Source of the DNA: CAHJXF01 sp038240015
GTDB lineage: Bacteria; Pseudomonadota; Gammaproteobacteria; Burkholderiales; Burkholderiaceae_D
Reading direction: 5' to 3'
Length of the DNA stretch: 6,279 bases
Assembly: GCA_038240015.1 (NCBI GenBank)
Contig: JBBSEF010000130.1
Location: 1 to 6,279 of the forward strand
The translations under genes and the position numbers were made by a program. Below are positions 5,547 through 6,279 of this stretch, piece by piece. The notes below the pieces were generated by a model that saw only the letters and a list, made by a program, of their open reading frames with translations, did not search any database and was not told where the DNA came from. How positions within the stretch are numbered: position 1 is the stretch's first letter; each line of letters opens with the position of its first letter.

Positions 5547-6279
5547 ATGGCACAAGCGCAGTCCGCCCCGATCACGTCGCGCGAAGGTCAGCGCGGCGCG
5601 CTCTATTACCGCCACCGATTGCCGGTGCGCATCATGCACTGGATCAACGTGATCGCATTGACGATCCTGTTGATGAGCGGCCTGAACATCTTCAACGCAC
5701 ATCCCTCGCTCTATTGGGGCAAGTCGTCTTACAACGGCAAGCCGGCTGTCGTCGAAATGAAAGGCGAAGAGAATGCCGATGGCGAAACGGTGGGCACCAC
5801 AAAAATTTTCGGGCATGCGTTCGACACCACCGGTATTCTCGGCGCATCGAACAACAGCCAGGGCGATCTGGTCGCGCGCGGCTTTCCGTCGTGGCTCACG
5901 ATTCCGGACGATCAATGGCTGACGATGGCGCGGCGCTGGCACTTCTTCTTCGCGTGGGTGTTGGTGATCAACGGTCTTTGCTATATCGGCTATGCAATCG
6001 TCAGCCGACATCTGTCGCGCGATCTCGCGCCGCGTGACGGCGAGCTCGGCACGATCGGCCAGTCGATCGTCGATCATCTGAAATTCAAGCACCCGACCGG
6101 TGAAGCAGCCAAGCATTACAACGTGCTGCAGAAGCTCACGTATCTGCTGGTGATCTTCGTATTGCTGCCGCTGATGATCCTGATGGGATTGGGGCTGTCA
6201 CCCGGACTCGACACGTTGATCCCGGGTTGGGTCGAAATTTTCGGCGGCCGGCAATCGGCGCGAACCATTCACTTCGCGA
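5547..6279 (+). CDS. Membrane cytochrome b subunit (b561 / Ni-Fe hydrogenase b-type fold), 3' end outside window
   Basis: The frame has no stop up to the window end: at least 244 residues from ATG 5547, which has AGGAG at 5536-5540, 6 nt upstream. It resembles bacterial di-haem cytochromes b that carry electrons between quinone and a partner oxidoreductase. The first membrane helix follows VRIMHWINVIALTILLMSG (27-45, His31), the second RRWHFFFAWVLVINGLCYIG (129-148, His132), a third begins after KHYNVLQKL (His190), and His242 (ARTIHF) would open the next. These His residues are candidate haem ligands. Between helices 1 and 2 lies a long polar loop (about 50-128). Members of this type often sit next to a molybdopterin oxidoreductase gene, which would lie beyond the right edge; that is inference. 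The leader contains a palindrome and a stem-loop. Confidence 0.88.
   Translation, partial: MAQAQSAPITSREGQRGALYYRHRLPVRIMHWINVIALTILLMSGLNIFNAHPSLYWGKSSYNGKPAVVEMKGEENADGETVGTTKIFGHAFDTTGILGASNNSQGDLVARGFPSWLTIPDDQWLTMARRWHFFFAWVLVINGLCYIGYAIVSRHLSRDLAPRDGELGTIGQSIVDHLKFKHPTGEAAKHYNVLQKLTYLLVIFVLLPLMILMGLGLSPGLDTLIPGWVEIFGGRQSARTIHFA

Noticed and set aside
5490..6116. Minus-strand open frame opposite the cytochrome b gene
   Set aside because: The + strand frame has a good ribosome binding site, membrane helices and His ligands; the minus frame has no recognisable features.

Overview
The window is a GC-rich stretch (roughly 60-65% GC by eye) with densely packed genes, all on the + strand. Gene content suggests a free-living Gram-negative proteobacterium: a lipoprotein PQQ-type sugar dehydrogenase, a YbfF-type esterase and a di-haem membrane cytochrome b. 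A xanthomonad/Rhodanobacter-like or Burkholderia-like organism would fit, but nothing here fixes the genus. All assignments were made by reading motifs; no database was searched.

Layout: (1) 1-861, the 3' part of a Fic-domain AMP-transferase with a C-terminal winged helix, cut by the window edge. (2) 848-2236, a full two-domain chromate transporter ChrA, overlapping the Fic gene by 14 nt. (3) 2381-3706, a predicted outer-membrane or periplasmic lipoprotein of the PQQ-dependent sugar/L-sorbosone dehydrogenase family. (4) 3776-4623, a composite locus described below. (5) 4660-5436, an alpha/beta hydrolase of the YbfF type. (6) 5547-6279, the start of a cytochrome b membrane subunit that runs off the right edge and was probably the electron partner of an oxidoreductase encoded further right.

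The most interesting part is 3776-4623. A secreted lectin-like protein (3808-4359) consists, after a signal peptide, of three nearly identical 42-46 residue repeats, each ending in a Q-x-W motif. That is exactly one ricin-type beta-trefoil with almost perfect threefold symmetry. The gene is AT-richer than its neighbours and appears to be inserted in a small host gene. The host gene's first eight codons, with a strong Shine-Dalgarno (GGAGG at 3765-3769), lie just upstream, and its remaining 86 codons lie directly after the lectin stop. Removing 3800-4362, the segment bounded by an AGGAT direct repeat, rejoins the two parts into one continuous 94-codon frame. The truncated host start now ends in an ATGA overlap with the lectin start, so the insertion may use the host gene's translation signals by termination-reinitiation.

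The genes do not form one evident pathway. Fic-chrA look translationally linked; the dehydrogenase, lectin locus, hydrolase and cytochrome b are same-strand neighbours without a visible common function.
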